Source: an uncultured Pelagibacteraceae bacterium (GTDB taxonomy: Bacteria; Pseudomonadota; Alphaproteobacteria; Pelagibacterales; Pelagibacteraceae). From it: a stretch of 39,594 bases of DNA. Position 1 is the stretch's first letter, and every line of letters begins with the position of its first letter. The stretch spans positions 1-39,594 of the forward strand of contig CABYLY010000008.1 of the NCBI GenBank assembly GCA_902519945.1, given 5' to 3'. Positions 1 through 10,588 of this stretch are shown in pieces. The notes beneath the pieces were generated by a model, which was not told where the DNA came from, searched no databases, and saw nothing but the letters and a program-made list of their open reading frames with translations. The translations under genes were made by a program, and so were the position numbers.

Positions 1-634
1 AAACAACATCAATACAATTTTTTCCTACAATTTTTTCAACTTCTTCTACAAAATTTTTTTCAGAATAATTAATTACATGGTGACAGCCATTTTTTTTAGC
101 AATTTCCTCTTTAGCTTTTGAACCAACTGTTCCAATTACCTCTGCACCTAAAGAATTAGCCCAAGGACATAAGATTTGTCCAAGAGCTCCAGCTGCAGCA
201 TGATAAAGCACTTTATCACCTTTTTTTAACGGATATGCTCTATGTAATAAATATTCTGCAGTAATTCCTTTCAATGTAATACAAGATGCTACTTCATCCG
301 ATATACCATCAGGAACAGAAACTAATTTTTCCTCAGGCATTATTTGTTTTTCTGAATATGCACCAATTGGCATTGAAGCATGAGTAACTCTATCACCAAC
401 TTTAAATAGTTTTACTTCAGGTCCAACTTCTTCAATTACGCCACAAGCTTCAAGACCAATACCACTAGGTAATGGAATAGGGTAAAGGCCTGTTCGATGG
501 TAGACATCTATAAAATTAAGACCAATTGATAAATTTTTAATTACAACTTCTTTTGGTCCAGGTTTTCCAATTTCTACATCTTTAAGAATTAGAACTTCGG
601 GTCCACCAAATTTTTCTATTTGAATTGATTTCAT
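1..634 (-). CDS. qor: NADPH:quinone oxidoreductase-like protein (3' end cut off by window)
   Basis: A zinc-free medium-chain dehydrogenase/reductase of the quinone oxidoreductase type, expected to reduce quinones with NADPH in the cytoplasm. The visible 211 residues start MKSIQIEKFGGPEVL, the usual beginning of this family (normally about 325 residues), so roughly the last third lies beyond the left edge. The N-terminal GroES-like catalytic domain covers about residues 1-120. The cofactor-binding fold begins with AAAGALGQIL (about 146-155), a variant of the AxxGxxG dinucleotide loop. No cysteine/histidine zinc-binding pattern is seen. The start codon lies three bases before the stop of the upstream pirin gene, which suggests co-transcription. 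The family call is confident; the physiological substrate is not known. Confidence 0.85.
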   Translation of the reverse strand, partial: MKSIQIEKFGGPEVLILKDVEIGKPGPKEVVIKNLSIGLNFIDVYHRTGLYPIPLPSGIGLEACGVIEEVGPEVKLFKVGDRVTHASMPIGAYSEKQIMPEEKLVSVPDGISDEVASCITLKGITAEYLLHRAYPLKKGDKVLYHAAAGALGQILCPWANSLGAEVIGTVGSKAKEEIAKKNGCHHVINYSEKNFVEEVEKIVGKNCIDVV

Positions 635-637
635 TAT

Positions 638-1471
638 TTATTTTACAAAAGTGCCATTATGATAATCTTGAACAGCTTGCAATATCTCAGCTTTGGTATT
701 CATTACAAAAGGCCCACCTCTAGCTATTTCTTCATTGATAGGTTTTCCTGAAATAACTAAAAATTTAGTATTAGTTTGTGCTGTAACTTTTAAATCTTCA
801 CCTTTTGATAATAAGATCAAAGTACTATCTTTGACTTTATCATGTTTTTTTTCACCAATTTTTATCCCACCATTGATTAAGTAGATAAATGTGTTGTGAG
901 TAGGGGGCAGGCTATAATTAAACTCTTTGTCTTTTTTTAACTCTACATCAAAGTATGTGGGCTCAACATTATGCCCCTTAACTGGACCCTCAGCTTTTTC
1001 AAATTTACCAGCTATAACTTTGATTTGTTTATCATTATCTTTATGAACAGCCATTTTATCAGCATCAATATAAATATATTCTGGTTTACTCATTTTTAAT
1101 TTTGCTGGCATGTTTATCCACAATTGAAATCCGTGAAGTTTACCTTCTTTCATTGCTGGCATTTCTGAATGGATAATACCACTTCCAGTTTTCATCCATT
1201 GAACATCACCAGCAGTCATTCTCCCTTCACCACCGGTACTATCTTTATGTTCAAAATCTCCTGCAAGCATATAGGTTACAGTTTCAATACCTCTATGAGG
1301 GTGGGGTGGAAAACCAGCAATATAATCTTTACTGTTTTCTGATCCAAATTCATCTAACATTAAAAAAGGATCAAAATAATTTGGATCTACACCGATACTT
1401 CTTTTTAATTTTACACCTGCGCCATCAGACGCTGCAATTGGATTGATAATTTTACTTACTTCAATTTTCAT
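638..1471 (-). CDS. Pirin family protein
   Basis: A 277-residue pirin, a bicupin. Several bacterial members are metal-dependent quercetinase-like dioxygenases or redox-sensing regulators, but the role here is unknown. The N-terminal cupin carries the expected metal ligands: HPHRG (His57, His59) and GSGIIHSEMP (His101, Glu103). The segment FDPFLMLDEFG near residues 33-43 is a typical pirin signature, and the C-terminal cupin ends with ARGGPFVMNT-like residues common in the family. Length is normal. It lies between the CDGSH protein gene and the quinone oxidoreductase gene on the same strand, a pairing that hints at a redox or electrophile-handling role (inference). Confidence 0.9.
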   Translation of the reverse strand: MKIEVSKIINPIAASDGAGVKLKRSIGVDPNYFDPFLMLDEFGSENSKDYIAGFPPHPHRGIETVTYMLAGDFEHKDSTGGEGRMTAGDVQWMKTGSGIIHSEMPAMKEGKLHGFQLWINMPAKLKMSKPEYIYIDADKMAVHKDNDKQIKVIAGKFEKAEGPVKGHNVEPTYFDVELKKDKEFNYSLPPTHNTFIYLINGGIKIGEKKHDKVKDSTLILLSKGEDLKVTAQTNTKFLVISGKPINEEIARGGPFVMNTKAEILQAVQDYHNGTFVK

Positions 1472-1509
1472 ATGATCATAGAGTAATTGTTAAATCTAAA
1501 TTTTCAATG

Positions 1510-1749
1510 TTACTTTTTGTTATGTGAGCCATCACAAAAGGGTTGATTATCAGTTTGTTTACAAGCACAAAAAAACATTTTTTTTGTTACCTCAGCTTTA
1601 TAAATAATAGGATTAAATTCAGTAGCTTTGTGAGAACCGTCACAAAAAGGTTGTCTTGAACTCTTTCCACAACTACACCAATAATAAGATTTTCCTTTCT
1701 CAACATTTACTGCAATAGCACTTTCTCCTGCTCTTTGTCCTTTAGTCAT
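1510..1749 (-). CDS. Tandem CDGSH iron-sulfur domain protein
   Basis: A 79-residue protein with two complete CDGSH-type [2Fe-2S] binding motifs. The first uses Cys25, Cys27, Cys36 and His40; the second uses Cys61, Cys63, Cys72 and His76. This three-Cys one-His ligation is the hallmark of the mitoNEET/CISD family, whose clusters are redox-active and transferable. Two motifs in one short chain mean it can hold two clusters as a monomer. There is no signal peptide or membrane segment, so it is cytoplasmic. It is preceded by a strong AGGAGG at 1752-1757, only two bases from the ATG, closer than usual. Neighbours are pirin and a haloacid dehalogenase on the same strand. The exact function is unknown. 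Confidence 0.9.
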   Translation of the reverse strand: MTKGQRAGESAIAVNVEKGKSYYWCSCGKSSRQPFCDGSHKATEFNPIIYKAEVTKKMFFCACKQTDNQPFCDGSHNKK

Positions 1750-1769
1750 GTCCTCCTTTTTTTTATTAT

Positions 1770-2432
1770 TTAGATTAAATTAATTAGTTCACTAAGATTC
1801 TTTATTTGATTATTAGGTTTATAATCAAGATTGTCAAAGATATTATTATTTCGGTTGACCCAAATAGATTGATAACCATAATTTCCTGCCCCAGATACAT
1901 CCCATGTATTTGCACTTAAGAAAGCAACTTCATTTTTTTTTATTTTATATTTTTCAATAGGAAGGTCGTAGACCTTCGGGTGTGGTTTATAAATTTTAAC
2001 TTGCTCAATAGAAAATAAATCATCAAATAAATTATTTAAGTTATTACTCTTTACTAAATCATTTAAGAGAGAAGGTGTTCCATTAGAAAGTATGGCTATT
2101 TTAAAATTCTTTTCTTTTAATGATTTTAAAGTTTCCGGAACTTCTTGAAAGGGTGAGAGCACCTTGTACAAATTCAACAATTCATTTTTCATTTCAGGAT
2201 CTATATTAAAAGCCACCATAGATTTATCTAAGCTCTCCTCAGTTATTTGCCAAAAATCTTTATGTCTTTTCATTAAACTTCTTAGCCAGGTATATTCCAG
2301 TTGAGTGGTTCTCCAAAAGTTTGCAAAAGACTCCCACTTGTCACCAATTTTATCTTTACATTTTTCAGCAGCAGAATTGACATCAAACAAAGTGCCATAA
2401 GCATCAAAAATTATTGCTTTAATATTTTTCAT
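1770..2432 (-). CDS. Haloacid dehalogenase, type II (L-2-haloacid dehalogenase-like)
   Basis: A 220-residue HAD-superfamily hydrolase resembling L-2-haloacid dehalogenases, which hydrolyse 2-halocarboxylates to 2-hydroxy acids. The nucleophile is Asp10 in FDAYGTLFD. FWRTTQLEYTWLRSLM (about 39-54) is the class-defining segment, and its Arg41 corresponds to the halide-abstracting arginine. Ser116-Asn117 in SNG form motif II, Lys149 in KPHPK motif III, and SANTWDVSGA (about 173-182) with Asp178 the last motif. All residues expected for dehalogenation are present, unlike in generic HAD phosphatases, where the threonine after the second Asp and other residues differ. The substrate in seawater is unknown. 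It is divergent from rsmE with 17 bases between start codons. Confidence 0.87.
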   Translation of the reverse strand: MKNIKAIIFDAYGTLFDVNSAAEKCKDKIGDKWESFANFWRTTQLEYTWLRSLMKRHKDFWQITEESLDKSMVAFNIDPEMKNELLNLYKVLSPFQEVPETLKSLKEKNFKIAILSNGTPSLLNDLVKSNNLNNLFDDLFSIEQVKIYKPHPKVYDLPIEKYKIKKNEVAFLSANTWDVSGAGNYGYQSIWVNRNNNIFDNLDYKPNNQIKNLSELINLI

Positions 2433-2449
2433 AAACTAACTTAACACAT

Positions 2450-3151
2450 ATGAGTAATATTAGATTATTTTTTTCAAAAATATTATCAGCCAACTTGACT
2501 GATAAGTTAGACAAATCTCAATCACACTATTTAAATAAAGTAATGAGAGTTAAAGAAAATGAAGTTTTTTCTTTATTTAATAAAACTGGTGAATGGGAAG
2601 CAAAAATTTTAAGAATATCAAAAAGTATTGTTGAGTTTAAAACTACAAAACAATTAAGACAAAAAGAAAATACAAAAGATCTATGGTTAGCATTTTCACC
2701 AATCAAATCAAATTATCAGAATTTCATGATACAAAAAGCAACAGAGTTGGGAGTAACTAAGTTTTTACCAATTATTTTTGATAGAACAGTTGTTAGAAAG
2801 ATTAATATAGAACGTTTAGAAAAAATAGCTGTTGAAGCAAGTGAACAATCAAATCGTATAAATGTACCTTCAATTGTAAGCCCTCAAACATTAAATAGTT
2901 TTTTGAAAAAAGATTCAATGGATTTAATATTTACAGATTTAAATTCAGATAAAATCAAAATTGATAAATCAAAGCTCACAGATAAACCGATTTGTATAAT
3001 AGTAGGTCCAGAAGGGGATTTTTCAGAATTTGAAAGAGATAAGATTCTCTCTTTTAAAGGGGTTCAATCAGTCAAAATTAATGAGAATATTTTAAGATCG
3101 GAAACAGCCGTCATATCCGCGATTTCGATCGTAAATTATGTAATTAATTGA
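2450..3151 (+). CDS. rsmE: 16S rRNA (uracil1498-N3)-methyltransferase RsmE
   Basis: A 233-residue SPOUT-fold methyltransferase that methylates N3 of U1498 in 16S rRNA, using S-adenosylmethionine, in the assembled small subunit. An N-terminal PUA-like RNA-binding part (about 1-70) precedes the knotted SPOUT domain. Family motifs are visible: EASEQSNR (129-136), IVGPEGDFSEFE (185-194) and NILRSETAVI (213-222), the last two forming the SAM-binding knot. Length is typical. The start ATG lies 17 bases from the divergent haloacid dehalogenase start. The 60 bases after its stop lead into ctaC and contain no clear terminator. Confidence 0.95.
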   Translation: MSNIRLFFSKILSANLTDKLDKSQSHYLNKVMRVKENEVFSLFNKTGEWEAKILRISKSIVEFKTTKQLRQKENTKDLWLAFSPIKSNYQNFMIQKATELGVTKFLPIIFDRTVVRKINIERLEKIAVEASEQSNRINVPSIVSPQTLNSFLKKDSMDLIFTDLNSDKIKIDKSKLTDKPICIIVGPEGDFSEFERDKILSFKGVQSVKINENILRSETAVISAISIVNYVIN

Positions 3152-3211
3152 TAAATTGTCGCGAAAACTAAAGTGTAATTTTTATAAAAGAGCTTTATAT
3201 AGCTATTAAAA

Positions 3212-5657
<2,446 letters not shown>

Positions 5658-5675
5658 AAAAGAGTTTTGTAAAAA

Positions 5676-6587
5676 ATGAGTAATTCAAGGCTGAAAAAAA
5701 GTAGTATAAGCCAAGAGGATTTATTTAACTTTTCTGAACTGTTTAAATTAATGAAACCAAGAGTAATGTCCTTGGTAATTTTCACCTGTGCTGTAGGTTT
5801 ATTAACTGCTCCAGATATTATCTCAACAAAAGATGCAATAATTGGAATTTTATTAGTCTCATTAGGAGCGGGAGCAGCTGGAGCATTGAATATGTGGTAT
5901 GAGTCTGATCTTGATGCGTTAATGTCAAGAACCTGTTTAAGACCAATTCCTACTGGTAAGATAAATAGAAATCAGGCCTTAATATTTGGTGTTACCTTAT
6001 CGGTTGTTTCAGTAATAGCTTTAGATTACTTTACGAATAGAATTTCTGCTTCAATATTACTCTTAACGATTTTATTTTATGTTTTTGTTTATACAATTTG
6101 GTTAAAAAGAAGAACTCCCCAAAATATTGTTATTGGAGGTGCTGCTGGAGCATTTCCTCCAGTGATTGGTTGGACAATTGCTACCGGATCACTTTCAATT
6201 GAACCATTAGCTTTCTTTCTAATTATATTTTTTTGGACACCTTCACATTTTTGGGCTTTGAGTCTGTACAAATCTGATGATTATAAAAAAGCAAATATAC
6301 CGATGCTTCCATTAACTAATGGTATTGAAAGTACAAAAATAAACATATTTATCTATTCTTTATTAATGGTGCCTGTTATAATTTTTCCATATTATATAAA
6401 TTTTGTTGGTTTAACTTTTTTAATTCCATCTTTATTATTAACATTTTATTATAATATTTTATGCTATGAGCTTTACAATTTTAAAAAGAACAAATTTGAC
6501 CCAAAGAAAGCAAAATCTATATTTGGTTACTCAATACTTTACTTGTTTTTAATTTTTGTTCTTTTTTTAATAGATAAAATTATATGA
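5676..6587 (+). CDS. ctaB: Protoheme IX farnesyltransferase (heme O synthase)
   Basis: An integral membrane prenyltransferase of the UbiA superfamily, 303 residues. It attaches a farnesyl group to heme b to make heme O, the precursor of heme A needed by the oxidase encoded just upstream. The first prenyl-diphosphate-binding Asp-rich motif is seen in NMWYESDLDALMSRT followed by RPIPTG (about 92-113), and the second region around SLYKSDDYKKANIPMLP. About seven to nine hydrophobic helices are evident. Its stop codon overlaps the ATG of the next small ORF (ATGA), indicating translational coupling. Heme A synthase (ctaA), the next enzyme, is not in this window. Confidence 0.97.
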   Translation: MSNSRLKKSSISQEDLFNFSELFKLMKPRVMSLVIFTCAVGLLTAPDIISTKDAIIGILLVSLGAGAAGALNMWYESDLDALMSRTCLRPIPTGKINRNQALIFGVTLSVVSVIALDYFTNRISASILLLTILFYVFVYTIWLKRRTPQNIVIGGAAGAFPPVIGWTIATGSLSIEPLAFFLIIFFWTPSHFWALSLYKSDDYKKANIPMLPLTNGIESTKINIFIYSLLMVPVIIFPYYINFVGLTFLIPSLLLTFYYNILCYELYNFKKNKFDPKKAKSIFGYSILYLFLIFVLFLIDKII

Positions 6588-6709
6588 TAACACCAGACAA
6601 AAAGACAAAAAGAAAAAATATTCTAACGGCATTAGCAATAATTGCCTTTATGGTTTTTTTATTCTTTTTTACTTTATACAACACTGGAGTATTTGATAGG
6701 AGTATATGA
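6584..6709 (+). CDS. Small single-helix membrane protein between ctaB and ctaG (CoxF-like)
   Basis: A 41-residue ORF that begins in the ATGA overlap with ctaB and ends overlapping the ATG of ctaG. The protein has a basic N-terminus (MITPDKKTKRKN), one hydrophobic helix (about residues 13-33) and a short tail, GVFDRSI. Many alphaproteobacteria carry a similarly tiny one-helix gene, sometimes called coxF, at exactly this place between ctaB and ctaG. Its position, its overlap with both neighbours and its membrane-protein character support a real gene, probably an accessory of oxidase assembly or structure. The function is inferred from position only; the sequence is too short for a firm family assignment. 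Confidence 0.8.
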   Translation: MITPDKKTKRKNILTALAIIAFMVFLFFFTLYNTGVFDRSI

Positions 6710-7239
6710 TTGAGAAAAAAAAATTAACTCCACTACTGTTAGCAGGAATTTTTGTTTTAATGCTAGGCCTGTCTTATGCTGCCGTACCACTTTATGATCT
6801 TTTTTGTAAAGTTACAGGCTTTGGTGGCACTACCCAAGTGTCAAAGAATGCTCCAAAAATAGTATTAGACAAAATAGTAAGTGTGAGGTTTGACACCAAT
6901 GTAAATAACTTACCTTGGGATTTTAAGGCAAAATCAAATGTTATTGATGTTAAAGTTGGTCAAGTCAATAAAATTGAGTTTGAGGTAACAAACTACAGTA
7001 ACGAGCCAACAGCAGGTGTGGCTAGTTTCAATGTTTCACCTACAAGTTTTGGAAAATATTACAGTAAATTAGGTTGTTTTTGTTTTGAAAAGCAGGAGCT
7101 TAAAGCTGGTGAAAAGGCAACTTATGTAATGACCTTTTATTTAGACCCTGAAATGGTTAATGATCCAACTGTAAAAAATTTAGAGGATGTAACTATGTCG
7201 TATACTTTTTTCTCGACAGATTACTATAAACAATCATAA
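6706..7239 (+). CDS. ctaG: Cytochrome c oxidase copper-assembly protein CtaG (Cox11)
   Basis: A 177-residue Cox11-type protein that delivers copper to the CuB site of subunit I. It has one N-terminal membrane helix (about 8-28) and a periplasmic immunoglobulin-like domain. The family signatures LYDLFCKVTGFGGTTQ (about 29-44) and the copper-binding GCFCFEKQ segment (about 122-129) are both present. The C-terminal TMSYTFF is also typical. The start ATG overlaps the stop of the 41-residue ORF upstream, and ctaE follows nine bases later. Confidence 0.97.
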   Translation: MIEKKKLTPLLLAGIFVLMLGLSYAAVPLYDLFCKVTGFGGTTQVSKNAPKIVLDKIVSVRFDTNVNNLPWDFKAKSNVIDVKVGQVNKIEFEVTNYSNEPTAGVASFNVSPTSFGKYYSKLGCFCFEKQELKAGEKATYVMTFYLDPEMVNDPTVKNLEDVTMSYTFFSTDYYKQS

Positions 7240-7248
7240 TTCAAAAAA

Positions 7249-8037
7249 ATGTCAGCTGAAAAAAAACACGATTATCATTTAGTGGACCCAAGTCCGTGGC
7301 CTATTTATGTCTCTTTTTCTTGCTTAGTTTTGGCTTTGGGTTCAGTTTATTATCTTCATAGCGATGTATCGTGGGGAATGTACTTAGGTTTTGCATTATT
7401 AATTTATGGTGCGTATATGTGGTTTAGAGATGTAGTAATAGAGGCAGAGCACCAAGGGCATCACACACCTGTAGTACAAATTCACCATCGTTATGGAATG
7501 ACATTATTCATTGCATCTGAGGTAATGTTTTTTGTTGCATGGTTTTGGGCTTATTTTGACATAAGTCTTTTCCCTAATGAATTTGTTGGAAATGTATGGC
7601 CTCCAAAAGATATTGAGACTTTTGACCCTTGGGATATTCCATTAATAAACACATTGATCTTATTATTGTCGGGTACTACTGTAACATGGTCTCATCACGC
7701 ACTTTTAGAGGATGATAGAAAAAGTTTTATTAATGGTCTAATTTTAACAGTTATTCTTGGAGTTTGTTTTACGGCTCTCCAAGCCTATGAATATCATCAT
7801 GCAACATTTACATTTTCTGATCATATTTATGGATCTGTATTTTATATGGCAACCGGATTTCATGGCTTTCATGTCATTGTAGGAACAATTTTTTTAGCTG
7901 TTTGTTTGTGGCGAGGAAAATTAGGCCATTTTAATAAAGATCATCATTTTGGTTTTGAGGCGGCTGCATGGTATTGGCATTTTGTTGACGTAGTATGGCT
8001 TTTCTTATTTGCTGCGATATATATCTGGGGAAGCTAA
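7249..8037 (+). CDS. ctaE: Cytochrome c oxidase subunit III
   Basis: Subunit III of the aa3 oxidase, 262 residues with seven predicted membrane helices. It stabilises the catalytic core and supports proton uptake through the D channel. Recognisable features are the N-terminal YHLVDPSPWPI, the helix segment RYGMTLFIASEVMFFVAWFWAYF with its conserved Glu, TWSHHALLEDDR, GFHGFHVIVGTIFL, and the C-terminal WYWHFVDVVWLFLF. Length and order are normal. Many alphaproteobacteria have a DUF983 gene between ctaE and surf1; here it is absent and SURF1 follows after nine bases. Confidence 0.98.
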   Translation: MSAEKKHDYHLVDPSPWPIYVSFSCLVLALGSVYYLHSDVSWGMYLGFALLIYGAYMWFRDVVIEAEHQGHHTPVVQIHHRYGMTLFIASEVMFFVAWFWAYFDISLFPNEFVGNVWPPKDIETFDPWDIPLINTLILLLSGTTVTWSHHALLEDDRKSFINGLILTVILGVCFTALQAYEYHHATFTFSDHIYGSVFYMATGFHGFHVIVGTIFLAVCLWRGKLGHFNKDHHFGFEAAAWYWHFVDVVWLFLFAAIYIWGS

Positions 8038-8046
8038 ATTTGAATC

Positions 8047-8700
8047 TTGAAACATAAATTTTTATTCTCAGTTTTTATAATATTTTTTATATTAGTTTTT
8101 ATTGCATTAGGTACCTGGCAGATAATACGATTAGGTTGGAAGAATAATCTAATTTTAGAAATTGAAAATTCACTAAAAAATCCTCCAGTCGAACTTACAC
8201 AATCAAATAAAGTAAATTACCTTAAAATCAAAACATCAGGTAGTATAGATTTTGAAAAACAAATTTACTTATATAATTTAAATGATATAGGAACACCTGG
8301 TTTCGAAGTTTTAAATCCGATTTCAATTAATGGTGAAAATTATTTACTTAACAGAGGATGGATACCTTTCGAAAAAAAGGATACTCCAGAGATAAATATA
8401 ATTGACCAAAACAACATAATTGGAACTATAAAAATTCAGGGCAGAAAAAATATTTTTAAACCAGACAATGATCTAAAAGAAAATTATTGGTTTAGTTTGA
8501 ATAGAGAAGATATCTTAAAGTTTACCGGTAAAAAATTTTCAAAATATATTATTTATCTTGATGGAAATTATCAGCTGCCAAAACCGAAAAAAATTACAGC
8601 CAATATTTCTAATAATCATAAAAAATATGCGATGACATGGTTTTCGTTAGCGATTTCAATTCTTTTGCTGTATTTATATTTTAGAAAAAAAAATTATTAA
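8047..8700 (+). CDS. SURF1 family cytochrome oxidase biogenesis protein
   Basis: A 217-residue SURF1-type protein that assists insertion of heme A into subunit I. It has the expected two membrane helices near the ends (about 5-24 and 194-211) with a periplasmic domain between them. Motifs include ALGTWQIIRLGWK (about 20-32) and LLNRGWIPF (about 98-106). The start is TTG: an in-frame stop lies two codons upstream (8041-8043) and there is no ATG before the first helix, so a non-ATG start is forced. The next gene, thrC, begins directly after the stop codon with no spacer. Confidence 0.92.
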   Translation: MKHKFLFSVFIIFFILVFIALGTWQIIRLGWKNNLILEIENSLKNPPVELTQSNKVNYLKIKTSGSIDFEKQIYLYNLNDIGTPGFEVLNPISINGENYLLNRGWIPFEKKDTPEINIIDQNNIIGTIKIQGRKNIFKPDNDLKENYWFSLNREDILKFTGKKFSKYIIYLDGNYQLPKPKKITANISNNHKKYAMTWFSLAISILLLYLYFRKKNY

Positions 8701-10074
8701 ATGAATTACATAAGCACTAGAAATAATCAGAAAAATTTTACTTTTAAAGACGTTTTCCTCAAAGGTTTGGCAGATGATGGGGGGCTATTTGTACCCAAAT
8801 CAATTAAACCATTTAAAGAAGATGAATTAGATAATTTAAAAAACCTTAGTTACAATGATTTAGCGGCTGAAATAATTTATCCATTCATAGGAGATTTCAT
8901 GTCTAAAGATGACTTAATCTCTATAATTTCAAAATCATATTCAAATTTCAGATCTGATGATGTTGTTAAAATTTCTAATCTAGGAGATTTAAAAGTACTA
9001 GAACTATTTCATGGACCCACACTTGCTTTTAAAGACATCGCAATGCAACTAATAGGTAATTTTTATCAATACCATTTAGGCCATGACCAGAAAAAAATTA
9101 ATATAATAGTAGCAACTTCAGGGGATACTGGTGCAGCCGCCATAGATGCTTTAAAGGGAAAGAATAATTTAAATGTTTTTGTATTACACCCCAATAATAA
9201 AATTTCACCGGTACAAAGAAGACTAATGACTATACATGAGGAGAGCAATGTATTTAATATTGCGGTGGAGGGTAATTTTGATGATTGCCAAAATTTAGTA
9301 AAAGCAATGTTTAATGACGAAAAATTTTCTAAAACAATTAATATGTCAGGTGTAAATTCAATAAATTGGGCAAGAATTATTGCTCAATCAGTGTATTATT
9401 TTTACGCTTACTTTAAAGTTGGAAACGGTCAAACACTATCTTTTTCAGTTCCAACTGGAAATTTCGGTGATATTTACGCTGGCTACTTAGCAAAAAAACT
9501 AGGTCTTCCAATTGATAAACTAATCGTAGCTACAAATAAAAATGACATACTGCACAGAGCTATATCTGATGGTGATTATAGTCAAAAGAAAGTAGAGGAA
9601 ACAAACACTCCAAGTATGGACATACAAATAGCGAGTAATTTTGAAAGGCTTTTATACGACGTCAAAGATTGTAACTCAGAAGTCACAAAAGATGTAATGG
9701 CTAAAATAAAGAATAATAACTATAAAATTGACAAAAACGATCTTGTTAAAATTAAAAAGAATTTTATATCTGAAATGCTTAATGAAAACGAGACTGTTGA
9801 AATGATAAAAAATATTAATGATGAACACCAGATGGTAGTTGATCCGCATACTGCAGTGGGCATTGGAGCTGTGAGAAAATTAGGATTGAAAAAAAATTGT
9901 GTTGTATTATCAACAGCTCATCCTTGTAAATTTCCACAAGCAATAGAAGATGCAATCTCAAAAACTGAAAATTTACCAGATAGTCTTAAGTACGTTAATT
10001 ACAAAAAAGAAAAATTTGAACTTCTGTCGAATGATATTGAAAAAGTTAAAAAATATGTAATGAATTCGATATGA
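8701..10074 (+). CDS. thrC: Threonine synthase
   Basis: A PLP enzyme that converts O-phosphohomoserine to threonine, the last step of threonine synthesis. It is 457 residues, of the longer class I (bacterial/fungal) type. The N-terminal YISTRN and DGGLFVP are typical. The PLP lysine is Lys111 in HGPTLAFKD, and the phosphate-binding region includes ATSGDTGAAA (138-147). STAHPCKFPQAI near the C-terminus is also a signature. The preceding kinase of the pathway, thrB, is at 11011-11976 on the other strand. Position after SURF1 is conserved in alphaproteobacteria. The stop overlaps the peroxiredoxin ATG by four bases. Confidence 0.97.
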   Translation: MNYISTRNNQKNFTFKDVFLKGLADDGGLFVPKSIKPFKEDELDNLKNLSYNDLAAEIIYPFIGDFMSKDDLISIISKSYSNFRSDDVVKISNLGDLKVLELFHGPTLAFKDIAMQLIGNFYQYHLGHDQKKINIIVATSGDTGAAAIDALKGKNNLNVFVLHPNNKISPVQRRLMTIHEESNVFNIAVEGNFDDCQNLVKAMFNDEKFSKTINMSGVNSINWARIIAQSVYYFYAYFKVGNGQTLSFSVPTGNFGDIYAGYLAKKLGLPIDKLIVATNKNDILHRAISDGDYSQKKVEETNTPSMDIQIASNFERLLYDVKDCNSEVTKDVMAKIKNNNYKIDKNDLVKIKKNFISEMLNENETVEMIKNINDEHQMVVDPHTAVGIGAVRKLGLKKNCVVLSTAHPCKFPQAIEDAISKTENLPDSLKYVNYKKEKFELLSNDIEKVKKYVMNSI

Positions 10075-10559
10075 AACTTAAAATAAAAGATCAACTACCA
10101 GATACAGAAATTTTCCAACTTGTTGATGGAGAGCCTCAAAAAAGTAAATTAAGAGAAACTATTGGTAATGGTAAAGTTGTATTGTTTGGTTTACCTGGGG
10201 CATTTACATCAACTTGCTCCAAACTTCACTTACCAGGTTTTGTAGCAAATGCAGATAAAATCAAAGCAAAAGGAATACAAAATATATTTTGTTTATCAGT
10301 AAATGATCCTTACGTAATGAATGGCTGGGGAGAGATTAATAATACTGGAGATAAAATTAAAATGTTATCTGATCCATATTTGTTATTTACTAAGGCAATT
10401 GGCGCGGAAGTTGATCGTAATACAAAAGGAATGGGAATTAGATCAAATCGTTATTTGATGGTAATTGAAAATTTTAAAGTAGTTAATATTCATGTAGAAA
10501 AAGAAACTAAAGAATGCGGTTTAACCTCAGCAGAGAACTTACTAAATAATTTAATCTAG
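10071..10559 (+). CDS. Peroxiredoxin (Prx5-like)
   Basis: A 162-residue thiol peroxidase of the Prx5 group that reduces hydrogen peroxide and organic hydroperoxides in the cytoplasm. The peroxidatic Cys49 sits in LPGAFTSTCSKLHLPGF (41-57), a Prx5 hallmark. Additional cysteines are Cys74 and Cys149 (in ECGLTSAENLL); Cys149 is positioned like the C-terminal resolving cysteine of atypical 2-Cys members, though that is inference. It overlaps thrC by ATGA, so it is probably the last gene of the oxidase operon. It faces rnhA, with 29 bases between the two stop codons, and those bases can form a G+C-rich hairpin. Confidence 0.95.
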   Translation: MKLKIKDQLPDTEIFQLVDGEPQKSKLRETIGNGKVVLFGLPGAFTSTCSKLHLPGFVANADKIKAKGIQNIFCLSVNDPYVMNGWGEINNTGDKIKMLSDPYLLFTKAIGAEVDRNTKGMGIRSNRYLMVIENFKVVNIHVEKETKECGLTSAENLLNNLI

Positions 10560-10562
10560 GTA

Positions 10563-10586
10563 GGGCAGTTCTGTTGCCAGGTGCCC
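10563..10586 (-). terminator. G+C-rich hairpin with GCAA tetraloop after rnhA (terminator or small structured RNA)
   Basis: On the minus strand, just after the rnhA stop, GGGCA (10582-10586 in plus coordinates) can pair with TGCCC (10563-10567). Inside this, CTG and CAG form a three-pair stem closed by a GCAA loop, a stable GNRA tetraloop. An asymmetric internal loop (C opposite AAC) separates the two stems. On the plus strand the loop would be TTGC, so the minus-strand RNA is the more likely product. G+C content in this stretch is about 59 percent, far above the surroundings. A run of T is not present, so a classical intrinsic terminator is uncertain. It separates two convergent genes. Confidence 0.4.
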
Positions 10587-10588
10587 AA

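Noticed and set aside
3152..3211. Promoter for the cytochrome oxidase operon from TTGTCG and TATAAA hexamers
   Set aside because: The spacing of 21 bases is too long for a standard sigma-70 promoter; in such A+T-rich DNA the match is not convincing.
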